A program made the translations under genes and the position numbers. The notes beneath the pieces were generated by a model. That model saw only the letters and a program-made list of their open reading frames with translations, made no database searches and was not told the DNA's origin. A DNA stretch of 64,000 bases from Brugia malayi (Eukaryota; Nematoda; Chromadorea; Rhabditida; Onchocercidae), in NCBI RefSeq assembly GCF_000002995.4, contig NW_025062479.1, positions 2,563,721 through 2,627,720 of the forward strand, written 5' to 3'. Of this stretch, positions 24,216-35,900 are shown one piece after another (the first letter of the stretch is position 1; every line of letters begins with the position of its first letter).

Positions 24216-24960
24216 GATTTTAACAGCATTATTACAAATAATGCATCTGATGATTGCTTGAAGCGATTTTCTTGTAAATTGTTTTTTGAATGCTTTTGAA
24301 TGTATGATATGTATCGTAAGTAAGCATTATGTGGAAATATTTTTAGAATGCTTTAATTAATTGCTATACTTTTGTTATAATTAATGTTGTTTTAGGTCAT
24401 AGGTCAGTTTAATACTTGGTTTATAATCTTTTAATAGTTAGTTTAAAGAAATGTTCGAATGTATCATTTGGTTTTTTGTTAATTTAAAAATTTGGTTATA
24501 TGAAATTGGAATGTTTTACGAAACTTATAACGTTACATAATAGGAAAGAAAAAAAAAAAACCTTTCAACAATTTTGCAAAAATTTTCAAACAATTCAATG
24601 AATGACCTAAGAACAAATTTTCAAAATCGTTTGAATTGTTAATTCAATTAATAATTGGAACTGACAAAAATTTGATTTATTAAAAATGCATGGAATTTAG
24701 TATTTGATTTTCTCTATTATTATTCAATTTATGCTAAAAACGACTTATATGCTGTAATTAGCCTACATATATTTTTTTATTTGATATCTATTAGCATATA
24801 ATTTTTTTTAATCGATTAAGTGATGAATTAATTGATTGCTATTGTTTAATTACTTCTATAATTGTAAAGAAATTTTCAACCTAATTAATTATTTACTTAT
24901 ATAATTAATAAATTTTATCAGACAATACAAATATTGTATAAATAAGCAATGCTAATAATG

Positions 24961-24966
24961 TTGCAG
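24961..24966 (+). promoter_or_regulatory. Candidate spliced-leader acceptor of the G-alpha gene
   Basis: TTGCAG lies 20 bases before the start codon. A 3' splice site this close to the ATG, with no upstream exon seen, is typical of nematode trans-splicing. It could also be an ordinary acceptor for an undetected 5' exon. Confidence 0.45.
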
Positions 24967-24986
24967 TTTGTTCATTGTGTGACAGT

Positions 24987-25338
24987 ATGATGACAGCAAC
25001 ATTTGCTTTATGTTGTGGAAGACATGTGGACGAGCAGACAAGAATCATCGAGAAGCAACTGCAAAAAGAAAAGAAACAACTTCGTCGACAAGTAATTAAT
25101 TAATCGTTAATTTCAATTAAGATTCGATATATGTTTGATTATTAAACCTTTTGGATAGTTAATGTGAAATGAAAATTGTCAAGATAGATAAAAATTCTAT
25201 TTATTGATTCAACCTTATTTTATAATTTAAATCAGGAAGCGTAGATTATTGCTATTATTGTTATTACTATTGTTATATTTTATTATTTTTATTATTACTA
25301 TTACTTATTATTTTTATTGTTACTGTTATTATTATTAC

Positions 25339-25375
<37 letters not shown>

Positions 25376-27595
25376 TTATCATTATTATGTATTACTGGTG
25401 GAAATATTTCCATACTTTTCAAAATATCAATAATTAATTCGTATCAAAATTGTGTTACTATCCTGTTATTTGGGAAGCAGGTGAAAATTTTACTGTTGGG
25501 CTCAGGAGAATCCGGAAAATCAACATTTATCAAGCAAATGGTTATCATAAATGGACGAGGTGAATTTACTGCTGATGAAATACGAGCATATCGACAGCAG
25601 ATCTATCAGGTGGGCAATTTGATAAGCTTTAAAGTAGGCTAGTTATAATGAAATCATCTGTGTTAAGTTAATTAAACTGGAAACTCATCTATAAATTGTA
25701 ATGTATAAAAATGAGAAAATATCTGTTTAATATGTGACATTCAATAGATGATGAGAAATGAATTTAAGTAAAATTTCTTTAACTACTGAAATTGAAATTT
25801 TTAGAATGTAATTGCTGCAATGAGAGTGCTTCTTGATGCACGCCAGAAGTTGGGGTATGCTTGGAAGAATCCTGAAAGGCAGAAGAATGTTGATTCTATT
25901 ATGAGGTGAAATAATATTTGAATTAATGAAAATGATTTGAAATATTACCTTCAGTTTTAAATAGTTTTTAGGTTTACAGTATCAGATATGATGCGAGGTA
26001 TCGATCAGTCTACATTTGCCGAGATAGCTCCGTTAATACGAGATTTTTGGGAAGATGCATCAATCAAACAGACATATGAACAACGGAATCTGTTTCAGAT
26101 TGTAAGTTTATTGCATATGGTTTTTCACTTTTAGTTCATGAAAATTAATATTTTAAAATATATCTTAAAATGGTGTAAATTATGGAATTCATTTTGAAGA
26201 AATTTTAGATAGGATTTTGACAAATGACAATATAAAAAGTGTCATATTAATTATTTAAACTTATTAATGGACATAATTGTATTAATGAAATGATGTTTAT
26301 TTTTAAAACTCTTTGTGTTTAATCTAATTTGAAATTTTTGTTTCAGTCTGATTCCTGCATATACTTTTTCGATCATATTAATCGAGTATCAATGCCGGAT
26401 TACTGTCCAACTAATCGGGATATATTATTTTGTCGAAAAGCTACACGAGGAATAACTGAGCATGTTTTTGAAATACAGCGAATTTCATTTAGGTATTAAT
26501 TTAAGTAGTGAGAATTTAGGTTTTAGTTCCGTTTAGATTATAATTTAATCAGATTGTCTAAGTTTTACACATATCAATAGGTTTGAAATTAATATCTATT
26601 TTCAACACAACATTTGAAAAAATTGCTGCTATAATTTCTTTACATTTAATAAATTTGAGCAGGGCATTAATAACAGTAGAATGTGGTTAACTTTTTTTTT
26701 TTTTTTGGCTTCAATTTTGTTTTCAATTAATTTAATTGGTAATTTACAGATTTATTGATGTTGGTGGACAACGATCACAACGACAAAAATGGTTCCAGTG
26801 TTTTGAAGGTATTACAAGTATACTATTTATGGTTGCTTCATGCGAATATGATCAAGTAATTTTATTTTGATTTTTGCTTGTAAAAAAATATTGTATTCTG
26901 ATTACAATCTCTTAACAATTAAAATTTTGCAGAAGATTGTTGATTTTAAAATTTATGAAAAGAATTTTATGTACATACTTTTCCAGATGCACTTTTTTTA
27001 TAAGTAAATTAGTTTCTGCTTAATATTCTATTGCATTACAGGTAATTCTTGAAGATCGAAGGACGAATCGTGTTGTTGAATCGCGATCTGTTTTTGAAAC
27101 AATTGCTAATAATAAATCATTCGCCAATGTTTCCATAATATTGTTTATGAACAAAAGTGATTTACTTGAAGGTAAGTTAAATATTAATTATTTCAAAATT
27201 TGTTTTTCTAATCTCATATTTTTTGATAGACTAATTGACTGCCCTGTTTTTTATTCAGAGAATGCAATTAGATAATAAGTACAGCACATAGTGTTATTTG
27301 TTTATTTAATTTCATTTATTTATTTTTTCATACAATTATAGTAAGTAATGTTGCAGAGAAGGTACCAAAGTCGGATATTCGACAATATTTTGCTGATTTC
27401 ACTGGTGATCATAATAGTTTGCGTGACGTTCAGTTTTTTCTAGTGGATAAATTTGAGAATTGTCGACGTGATAGACGACGACCATTTTTTTATCATTTTA
27501 CAACAGCAATAGATACAGAAAATATTAGACGTGTATTCAAGGATTGTCGTGAAACTATTTTGGAACAAAATTTGAAAGCATTAATGATGCAATGA
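24987..27595 (+). CDS. gpa-12: Heterotrimeric G protein alpha subunit, G12/13 class (361 aa)
   Basis: Eight exons: 24987-25091, 25481-25609, 25805-25905, 25972-26101, 26347-26492, 26750-26855, 27042-27171 and 27357-27595. Phases agree throughout and total 1086 bases including the stop. Visible motifs are P-loop GSGESGKST (42-50), RKATRGI in switch [17 protein letters not shown] (207-222) in switch II, NKSD (276-279) and FTTAIDTEN (330-338). [11 protein letters not shown], the EYDQ/EDRRTNR segment and the TAIDT box are hallmarks of the G12/13 class, which couples receptors to RhoGEFs at the plasma membrane. A CC pair at the N-terminus (ALCCGR) is a likely palmitoylation site. The first P-loop alanine of the usual GAGESGKS is Ser43 here. 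In exon 8 the acceptor TTGCAG at 27356 gives the family-like LLEEKVPKSD. An upstream TTATAG would insert five residues. Either of two adjacent ATGs could start the protein. Confidence 0.95.
25316..25376 (+). repeat. (ATT)n microsatellite in intron 1 of the G-alpha gene
   Basis: A run of ATT units with a few ACT interruptions. The open frame over it (poly-Tyr/Leu) is a repeat artefact. Confidence 0.9.
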
Positions 27596-27678
27596 TTATA
27601 ATGATAATAGTATACTATTAGCAAGAAAAGGAAAAAAGAGCGGAAATGAAGATAGAAAGTGATAATAATACCTGAATG

Positions 27679-27684
27679 AATAAA
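27679..27684 (+). terminator. Poly(A) signal AATAAA of the G-alpha gene
   Basis: AATAAA 84 bases after the stop codon and in the right orientation. Confidence 0.55.
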
Positions 27685-28181
27685 TATATGCATCAAAAAA
27701 CTTTTTTTTTTTCGTTCCATTAAAAAGTTTAATCAATCAAATTTTACACTTTATATTGATATGTTAATGTTATCATTGAGAATGTAACTGTAAATTCTGC
27801 AAAACTTAAATAATTTTGGCATCGTTTCGTTTTTCTTCGTTTTACTTTTTAATTACACTCATTTTTAACTGACTTAAAATTATTTTAATCAAAAAATTTT
27901 ATCAGGTGTATAAAAAAATTTATCCCTTAAGAATTTATAGTAACAGGAAGTACCTCAAAAACCAAAATTTTTCAAAAATTTTCTTTTACAGTTCATATTA
28001 ATTTTATTGATTGGAATTAGGAATAATTTGCAAAAATATGTTAGAAAATATTAATAATTATTTTTCCATAAAATTTTCTTGTTGCTTATAAAAAATAATA
28101 TATGAAACTAAATTAAAATATTTCAGTTTTACCTCAGTGAAGTACATTGACTTCAGCATGTTTCGATAAAGTACATTTACC

Positions 28182-28189
28182 TGACGTCA
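28182..28189. promoter_or_regulatory. Perfect CRE palindrome (TGACGTCA)
   Basis: TGACGTCA is the consensus site for CREB/ATF bZIP factors. It lies in the second copy of a short degenerate direct repeat (AAGTACATT...CATGTTTC, 28140-28198). Function is inferred from the motif only. Confidence 0.35.
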
Positions 28190-28861
28190 CCATGTTTCAT
28201 ATTTTAGGAATAGTAATTTATGTAATAATAATTCATTAACAAATTTGATAAGAAGCAATTATAATATAAAGTCCAGAAATATATATATATAAACCGTAAA
28301 TATCAAAACGAACGAATTATAAAACAATGAGATTATTGTTCTGGAATGAAAACTTCAGTTTTACATTCCAAAAAGGTTTAGCCAATTAATTTGTGAATAT
28401 GTGTTGTTTTGGATAAATTGCTAAAATATTATAGCATCATTTATTCATATGAAAAGGACTCCGAAAAATGTATATAATTCATAAATGTATATATGTTTGT
28501 ATGTTAAGGCATAAGAATTGTATGATATTTTTGCAATTCTATTGTCATTGATATTTATAAAGTTCTGAATTGATAACTTTAGTTTTACCATTCCGATTGA
28601 TATATTTGGAATGCTAGAATTTTGAAATGTGAAATCTTGTGAAAATTGATATTCAAACGGTCAATAAACTTTAGTTTTTTATCAGGACCTTTTTGATTAA
28701 ATTAACTGCTCAAATTAATAGTGGAATAAATTTTTAACCGAAAAAGTTATACCATTCAACCATCTCGGGAAAGTAACAGGAGATAGTCCCAACATCGTTA
28801 AACAGATTATATTTCTAAAGCTTTAGTAATATTTCAAACTCAATTATCATTTCCTTGGTAC

Positions 28862-28993
28862 CCAGTGATGTATGTTCATCATCAGGACTATCCGGTTACA
28901 TCCAGCATCGTCTATCTAACCGGAATCCAGCCTGATATGACTCAAATGACTGATACCACCGATATGCTGAAGAGGTGGTCGGTTAAATGAGTC
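28862..28993 (+). other. GC-richer island with two hairpins; candidate structured RNA or 40-aa small ORF
   Basis: CCGGTTA (28892-28898) pairs with TAACCGG (28917-28923). Then GACTCA (28939-28944) pairs with TGAGTC (28988-28993), enclosing ACCACC (28955-28960) with GGTGGT (28974-28979) and a 13-base loop. Base composition is clearly less AT-rich than its surroundings. The same stretch holds an open frame of 40 codons from ATG 28868 to TGA 28990 (MYVHHQDYPVT...). Which reading is right, if either, cannot be decided from sequence alone. Confidence 0.35.
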
Positions 28994-29413
28994 GTTTTGT
29001 CGTGATGCAGTCTTGTTTAGTAAGGGGCATATGTGTTGTTAATTTGGTGAATGTGGTTTTTTTCTTTCTTTTTTTTTTTTTTTTTTCATCCGTTTCGTTT
29101 CAGTTATTGCAATTTGTCGGTTTCGAACTATTCCGTCCCGAAATCCTAAAACGCTAGAGAAATTCCTACAACTACCTTATCAAGTTTCGGCAAGACATTG
29201 TAAAGGGATACATTTTTCCACTTATCATGTATTTCTCATAGATCGCGGACTGTTTATTTTTCATTCTAGCTCGCTCTATCTCTCCCTTCTTACTGTTTAT
29301 ATTTGTATTCAACCTCAGTAATTCATTTTCTTGTTTATAATTTGTAATTATCTCATGAGATGATTTTTGGTTGTTATTTCTGAAATATTTTCTCATAGTT
29401 TTGTATGACATGT

Positions 29414-29418
29414 TTCAG
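29414..29418 (+). promoter_or_regulatory. Candidate spliced-leader acceptor of the succinyl-CoA ligase gene
   Basis: A TTTCAG about 16 bases before the start codon has no recognised upstream exon, fitting trans-splicing as in many nematode housekeeping genes. Confidence 0.4.
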
Positions 29419-29433
29419 GGCAGAATTTTTGCA

Positions 29434-31765
29434 ATGTCTTCATTACGAACAGTCAAGCTTGGCCGGCAAACTCATGCAATTGGTATAGGTTGGTTAAATC
29501 TATTTCAATTACTTGGAATAAGAGGAAGGATGGAGAGTCGTGATTTGGTCATTATTAACTTGTAATATTTGATATTTGATGCTTTAGGATTGCTACGACA
29601 TTATACGAGTACTCGAAGTGCATTACGGATTAATAAAGATACGAAAGTGATAATTCAAGGGTTTACTGGGAAACAAGTAAGAATGAAAATTTGTATTTAT
29701 TTGCTTATTTTTCTTTCAATGCACTGATATCTAGTACACAAGGGATAGATCAGATGCAAGATTTCTTAATTTCAAAGTTTTGCATTTCTAGCAAACCGTG
29801 CATTTGTATCATCATATCCTACGCGTAATCCCATTATCATGTGCCACGTCTCAGCTGGAAGACTGCCTATTTTGATGGTTCTTGATGTTTTTTGAAGACA
29901 AGATTTAGGTAGTCAGAGAAATTAGACTTAGCGGAAGTTCACTGCTTTATTTTAGGCAACTTTTCATGGCCAGCAAATGATCAATTATAATACTAATGTT
30001 GTTGGAGGTGTTTCTCCAAACAAAGCCGGTACAATGCATCTTGAAAGACCTGTTTTTGGTACTGTTAAAGAAGTTAGTTTAAATATTGCATTTTATGGAT
30101 TTTTATCAGTTTTATTAGTGAACAGGCTGATTTTTATTGACTTTGCTTTCAGACAATATATATTGAGCTGATATTCTATCGCTTCTGAAATTTGAAATAA
30201 GTGCTACACTGGAAGGTTACTATGGTAGATGATCAAATAGGTTAAATTCGATGTATTGATTTGTTGTCTTATTGTATATCGATATATTTTCCCCTGTAAG
30301 AATGTGTCACAAAATTTCAGGCTCGTGAAGCAACAGGTGCGGATGCATCAGTTATTTATGTACCGGCACGCTTTGCAGCTAAAGCGATCGACGAAGCAAT
30401 AGATGCGGAAATTCCACTGGTTGTTTGTGTTACGGAAGGTGTTCCACAACAAGATATGGTTAAAGTTCGAAATAGACTAATGAAACAGAACAAGACTCGT
30501 CTGCTTGGTCCAAACTGTCCAGGGATAATTTGTGTATGCTCCAATTTTTATTGAATATTAAGTCACTAGAAACTAAATAAAGCATTTTATGTATATTTGT
30601 AAATCAGACACCCGTGCTAAATTTTTCCTTTTAAAAATATTGTATTTTCACTAAAAATTATTTACAAGTGTTCTTTTCTTCTGTTGGTTTAATTTTTTGC
30701 CCAAACTTTTAGCCGGAAGAATGCAAAATAGGTATTATGCCGGGACATATACATCGAAAAGGAACTATTGGCGTTGTTTCACGATCTGGAACTCTTACAT
30801 ATGAGGCAGTTCACCAGACGACGGTTTGTGGTCTTGGACAAACATTATGTGTTGGCATTGGTGGTGATCCATTCAATGGCACAAATTTCATTGATTGTCT
30901 TGATATTTTCTTGAGAGATCCTCAAACTAAGGGTTAGGTTTTTATATTTTGATTTCTAAGCCTTCTTTTTTCCATTTCATGAATTAAAGCAAAAGAAATA
31001 CACTACTATTTTTGCAGGTATTATTTTAATTGGCGAGATTGGTGGACAAGATGAAGAAAAAGCTGCAGAGTTTTTAAAGGAAAATAATTCGGTATTTCTT
31101 TTTGTTAATATACTGGATATGAAAGTATGGTGAAATGAATTTATAGTTTCTTCTGGAAAGATTTCACTACGATAACTTAAGTTATTTAGGGATCAAATGC
31201 TAAGCCAGTAGTATCATTCATTGCCGGGCAGACTGCACCGCCAGGTCGGCGAATGGGACATGCCGGTGCGATTATTGCGGGTGGTAAAGGAACTGCCGCT
31301 GATAAAATTGAAGCTTTGAAAAGTGTTGGTGTCCTCGTAAGTCATTTAAAAAGTTTCTGAAGTTATATCAAGACATCTTTTATTAAATATTATTCACGTA
31401 TGGTAGCTTTGATTGTCCAAAATCAACATACAACGGACAGGGTGCTTTTAAAACTGCAATCAGTTTTTTTTTTTGTTTTCCTCAAGTTTTTTAGAATTTT
31501 TCTATAGCGTGATATAGTGGGAACTAATCTTTACCTACTGATAGCTTAACGAATGAATAAATACAAGTTAAACTATTGATTGGTTAGGAATAAATGTGCT
31601 TATTTGTAACAACATATGGAGTAGATTGATTGATATATCTCAGACGTAATTTTTTTGTACTGACATTTTGCAAATAAGGACTGTTGCATTTGGAATATTT
31701 AGGTCTCGGCATCACCAGCGCAGATGGGTGCAATGATGGCAAAAGCTCTGATGAAGAAAATCTAA
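29434..31765 (+). CDS. Succinyl-CoA ligase (ADP/GDP-forming) alpha subunit, mitochondrial (323 aa)
   Basis: Eight exons: 29434-29482, 29588-29676, 29956-30072, 30321-30533, 30713-30932, 31018-31091, 31190-31336 and 31703-31765. Phases agree and give 972 bases including the stop. With a beta subunit this enzyme converts succinyl-CoA, phosphate and NDP to succinate, CoA and NTP in the citric acid cycle. The N-terminus ([26 protein letters not shown]) is basic and Ser/Thr-rich with no acidic residue, as in matrix-targeting peptides. [13 protein letters not shown] (38-50) is the CoA-domain start. [10 protein letters not shown] and [20 protein letters not shown] follow. [14 protein letters not shown] carries the phospho-acceptor His278, and the end [15 protein letters not shown] is canonical. 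Length is close to animal orthologues. In filarial worms it could also run in reverse in fermentative succinate/propionate metabolism, which is inference. Its 3' end converges with the Tiki gene. Confidence 0.96.
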
Positions 31766-32369
31766 AATTGTGGTTACAGGAATACAAATCCATCCTCAGA
31801 CTATACGTGTTGTTTTCCATGTATTAGATGAAAGTCCTTGTTAATGTTACTCAGTGTTGTTTTTATCGGAATAGTTAATATTCAGCTTAATATTTGTTTT
31901 TGCTCTCATTTATTTTTTCTTTTCTTCAACACTTCTAACTATCCATCTTTATCAGAATTCTTCGGACATTTAGGGTCCCATGCGTTATCATTTCATTTAT
32001 TACACAGTTAACTACAGTAGGCAATACCTTTTCTTAATTGTTATCGATCGATCGTAAAGTTTTCAATAATTTAACCTAGAAATATTTTGAATTACACTGC
32101 GGATAGGACTTTAGATTGTTGAGGAAAAAGACATGTTTTAATACTAACAATAACTCTAACATTTTTTGATGTTAACACTCTCCAACATCTTCTTGAATTG
32201 CAGAAAATTTTCAAATTAACGGTAGTTCAAGAAGGTACTGTACATTCCGCTATGTTTTCGATTTATGTTTCGTATTAAGTCCGGTGAATATATAAACTAG
32301 GGTATGAACAGTTCGGGTTGAGTGTAGTTTGGGTTTCTTTGATAAAATATACATCTCTCTAGATGATGT

Positions 32370-32419
32370 CATTATACATATATTTCTGGAGGATCATTAT
32401 ACATATATTTCTGGAGGAT
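32370..32419 (+). repeat. Perfect 25-base tandem duplication
   Basis: The unit beginning CATTATACATATATTTCTGG and ending AGGAT occurs twice head to tail (32370-32394 and 32395-32419) with no mismatch, so the duplication is recent. Confidence 0.95.
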
Positions 32420-32490
32420 AGTGAGGGAATTCGAACTTAAGTCCAGACAATAAAATATCATGTGCTACTGGTGGTCGTGGCCTTGTTTGT

Positions 32491-32682
32491 TTCATTTTCT
32501 ATTTACATATGGAAGGAAGGATGGATTTTGTGCTTTCTTCTGCTTTTATGAACTATTACTGTTTTGCAGGTGCTTTGGATTAATTAGTTTTACAGTTATC
32601 ATAAGCTTGCAGGGTTGTTAGATTCTACAAATGCCTAAAATAATCCATTCCTTCCATATGTAAATAGAAAATAAATGAAATT
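32491..32682. repeat. Imperfect inverted repeat, arms about 36-41 bases
   Basis: TTTCTATTTACATATGGAAG in the left arm (32491-32526) reappears as its reverse complement in the right arm (32642-32682), with flanking TTTCATT and TGGATT also shared. A few indels separate them. The spacer is about 115 bases. It may be a small terminal-inverted-repeat element or a UTR hairpin. Confidence 0.8.
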
Positions 32683-32902
32683 CCTTTTACTTTTTCGTTA
32701 TGCTCAGAAGATACCTCATGGATTTAATTATGGAATTTTTACATACATTCGATATAACAAGAAATGTTTTAAATGTTAAACAAACTTTTTAGCATTTAAA
32801 ACACTGAATAATCTTTGGATTTTATTAGGATTTTGACAGTTATTCATATCAATGATATGGATAGCGAAGTAACATATGAGTATTAAATTTGAAACGACAA
32901 TA

Positions 32903-35900
32903 TTATGACATGATGAATGAAATTGTAATCATCACAATGAAAATGATGATTTGACACTGGCTTTCATTAACTGGACTTCTACTATTGGGTAATTCGCCCA
33001 CCGTAAGCGTAATATCAATTGCTGAATCAGTTGTTATATCATCATCGCGTACCCATAACTCGTTGAATACATATACTTGCCTATCGTTTACGTGTTCTCG
33101 AAAACTAAATATTTGAGCTGTTTCTGATAATTTTAATTTTTGCCGTTCTTATTTTGTTGCCATATGCATATCAGTCACTGATAAAGCATACAGCTTTGTA
33201 AATTTGTAGATTTATACGGCAAAAATAAAAAATTTATGGATGAAACTACTCACCTAATCTCATCATTCTCCGTAACAACCTTTGTAACGAATCCATGAGT
33301 TTCCAAAAGTGCCAAGATTGACTTACTACCCATGAAATGACCTGAAAGTTTTAGACAGGATCACATTCTGATTTTATATGATTTACAATTTGGACAGATA
33401 TGCTGGAAAAGTTCGCATCTATATTATTCAAAAGAATTTCTTCTTACCTTTCAGATAGTATAAAATATTTTAGTAGCTAATATGATTGTTGTAATAGCAG
33501 CGTGGCGCATATGACATTTCTTAATTTCTTATATATTTAAGGTTTAATCCTCTATTAATTTCCAAAATTACTGCCATCCTATTCTCCTATATTTTATAGT
33601 TCAAAAAATTGCATGTCAAAAACCAATACCTTTATATAGATATCTAGAAAATATATATATTTAAATAGCAAATTTTGATACTAAAAAGTTGATTTATTTT
33701 CCTTCTTTTATCAAAATTTTTTTTCATCATAAATTTGATTGGAACCTATTGGAAGCGTTTTATGCTTATTTTTTAGTACAATCAGTTAGAAAAATTAAGA
33801 AATTTTATTCATGAAAACTAGCTAGTTAGTGTGATTTAATTACTCATAATGTTTCAGGATTTCATAGTAACTTTAGTAAATAAATCAATCAAATGTTAGA
33901 TAGATTATCAATAATCGTGCAATAGAAATGAATTTTTAGATTATGCATTAAATAGGACAAGTTTATGTATTTTCAAAGAATTAGCTAGTTTTTTCCTGAG
34001 AAAATTGAAGTGAACTACTGCTAAAATTTCATGAAATGAGTAACTTGCTTTTTTGTCCAAATAGTCAAACAAAAAAGCAAAAAAAAAAAAATCGTTTTTA
34101 TGATTAAGACTAATTGTTTATCTACAAAATTGAAATGTTAATTCTCATTGTTTTTTTTTTTTTTTTTTTTTTACTTTTTCTTTAATATCAATAGATGAAC
34201 AATTAGTACAATGCATATAAAATAATCAATTAAGTTGAAAATATCTGTTTTTTTTTTTAATGAATTGATATTTTTTAATAGTTTCAACACTTATCAAAAA
34301 TGAAATTTGATAATACTAGAATTTATTTCCTTGTTTAATATACAAAAACTGTTACAAATTATAGGATTTTCTGAAAATGAATGAATGAATGGAATGAGAT
34401 GGAATGAATTAATCAGTGATTGTATTATTAGTAGTAGTAAATAAAGTGTTATTGTATTGTAAACACTGAAATATTTCACGAAGTAAGAAGAAAAACGGAA
34501 AGCTATGAAAATCATCTAATAAAAAGTACTTGAAATAATTTTATTTCAAAAAAAAAAAAAATGCAGAATAAATAATTAAGAAATTCTTCAGTTCAATTCA
34601 GTTTAATTCAGGATATCTTACCGGCTCCTAAAGCAAAGAAATATTGACTGCCCACTTTCCATCGTAATAATTTAGCGATACGATCAGCCATTCTAATGTT
34701 TCGTCGTTCAATAATATCTTGACGAAGTTGATTATCAATCTGTAGAATTTTTTTTTTTTTTTTTCAATTTAAAATATAATATTTAATATATGTAAAGATT
34801 TGAAATCAAAGTTTTCTTTTTCATTCAATTATAATGTATGTGTATATGTTTGAAATGTTTAGAATGTTTTACTGTTATAGTTGCAATTCATTTTAGATAG
34901 TAAATTATTGATTTTTAGAATATCTTTCGGAAGAAAAAAATAACAAAAAAACCTCAAAGTAATCTTAAAATTTTTAAATTACATTTTATCAAATTGAAAT
35001 AAAATATTATTAACTTTACTTCTTGAGCTTTTCGATCAAGTTCCACTGTAATACTAAATCCTTGATGAATAAATCGTTTGGAATCAGTATTGAATAGCGA
35101 TTCATCCAATGAACCACACTTATAACTATTAATTAAATTAACAATACCACTGTTATTTGATTGCATTCCAGCCATTGTTAAATTAAATTCAAATTCCAGA
35201 TATGATAACGTATAATTAATTGCAAATAGTAACTGGAAAATGTTATTCTGAATATAGCAACTGAATTAATAATAATTTGCAATTCATTTGTCATTAGTTC
35301 TTGTCTAAATGTAATATTAAATTTCCAATGTTAGTTTATTAGATTAATAATAAAAGAAATGTTTTCATTCAAAGTCATTAAAACAATTGAAATATCATAA
35401 TCGATACATTAAATATTAACAAGGAATCAGTCAATGATAAAACAGAATGATTGAAATGATGAAGTTTAACAAGTTACATTTTCTATATGCATTTATATTT
35501 GATACAAATATTAATTAGTAAAATATTTAACCATAAGGTTAAAGGTTAAAACAAATTAAAGAAGCAAATGATTGTAACAATTTTCCATCTGCTCGTGTCT
35601 CTAAAATATCAGTTTATTCTTAATGCATACTAATGTACTGTTTTCACTTTAATTACTAACAAACTAATTGCTTGTATAGGAAAATTCTGAATTGTTTATC
35701 CAGTAATTATCCATTTAACTGTCCAGTTATTTTTATAATTATCACATACTAACTTTTTTTTTTCTCAATTATATAGTTTATTAGAAATTTGAAATGAAAT
35801 AACAAATAAAATTATACATAAAAAAAAAAAAAAGATTTTTTTTCTGAATAAAATACATGAAATAACCATGAAAAAAAAAAAAAAAGTGTGATAGAATTGG

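Larger units (their letters stand above)
20812..24986. other. Intergenic region rich in simple and tandem repeats
   Basis: Lies between the nuclear receptor and the G-alpha gene, both on the plus strand. It holds a pentamer-like AATAG/AATAA purine-rich stretch (about 21660-21860), the AGGTCA-containing array (about 22000-22290), a GA run (about 22506-22534), long poly-T and poly-A tracts near 22795 and 23300, and a degenerate tandem repeat at about 24110-24215. No exon with support was found. Confidence 0.65.
27596..29433. other. Intergenic region between G-alpha and succinyl-CoA ligase genes
   Basis: Both flanking genes are on the plus strand. The region contains a short degenerate direct repeat with a perfect CRE palindrome (28137-28200), a GC-richer island able to fold into two hairpins (about 28862-28993) and a TTTCAG shortly before the next start codon. 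A minus-strand open frame of 79 codons at 29172-29411 has no family similarity that I see. Confidence 0.6.
31766..32902. other. Convergent 3' intergenic region with small repeats
   Basis: Separates the stop codons of two convergent genes and must hold both 3' UTRs. It contains two perfect 25-base tandem copies (32370-32419) and an imperfect inverted repeat (32491-32526 with 32642-32682). No other gene was seen. Confidence 0.6.

Noticed and set aside
25249..25437. Tyr-rich open frame
   Set aside because: Translation of an (ATT)n microsatellite within intron 1 of the G-alpha gene.
30356..30544. Minus-strand open frame of 62 codons
   Set aside because: Antisense shadow of exon 4 of the succinyl-CoA ligase gene.
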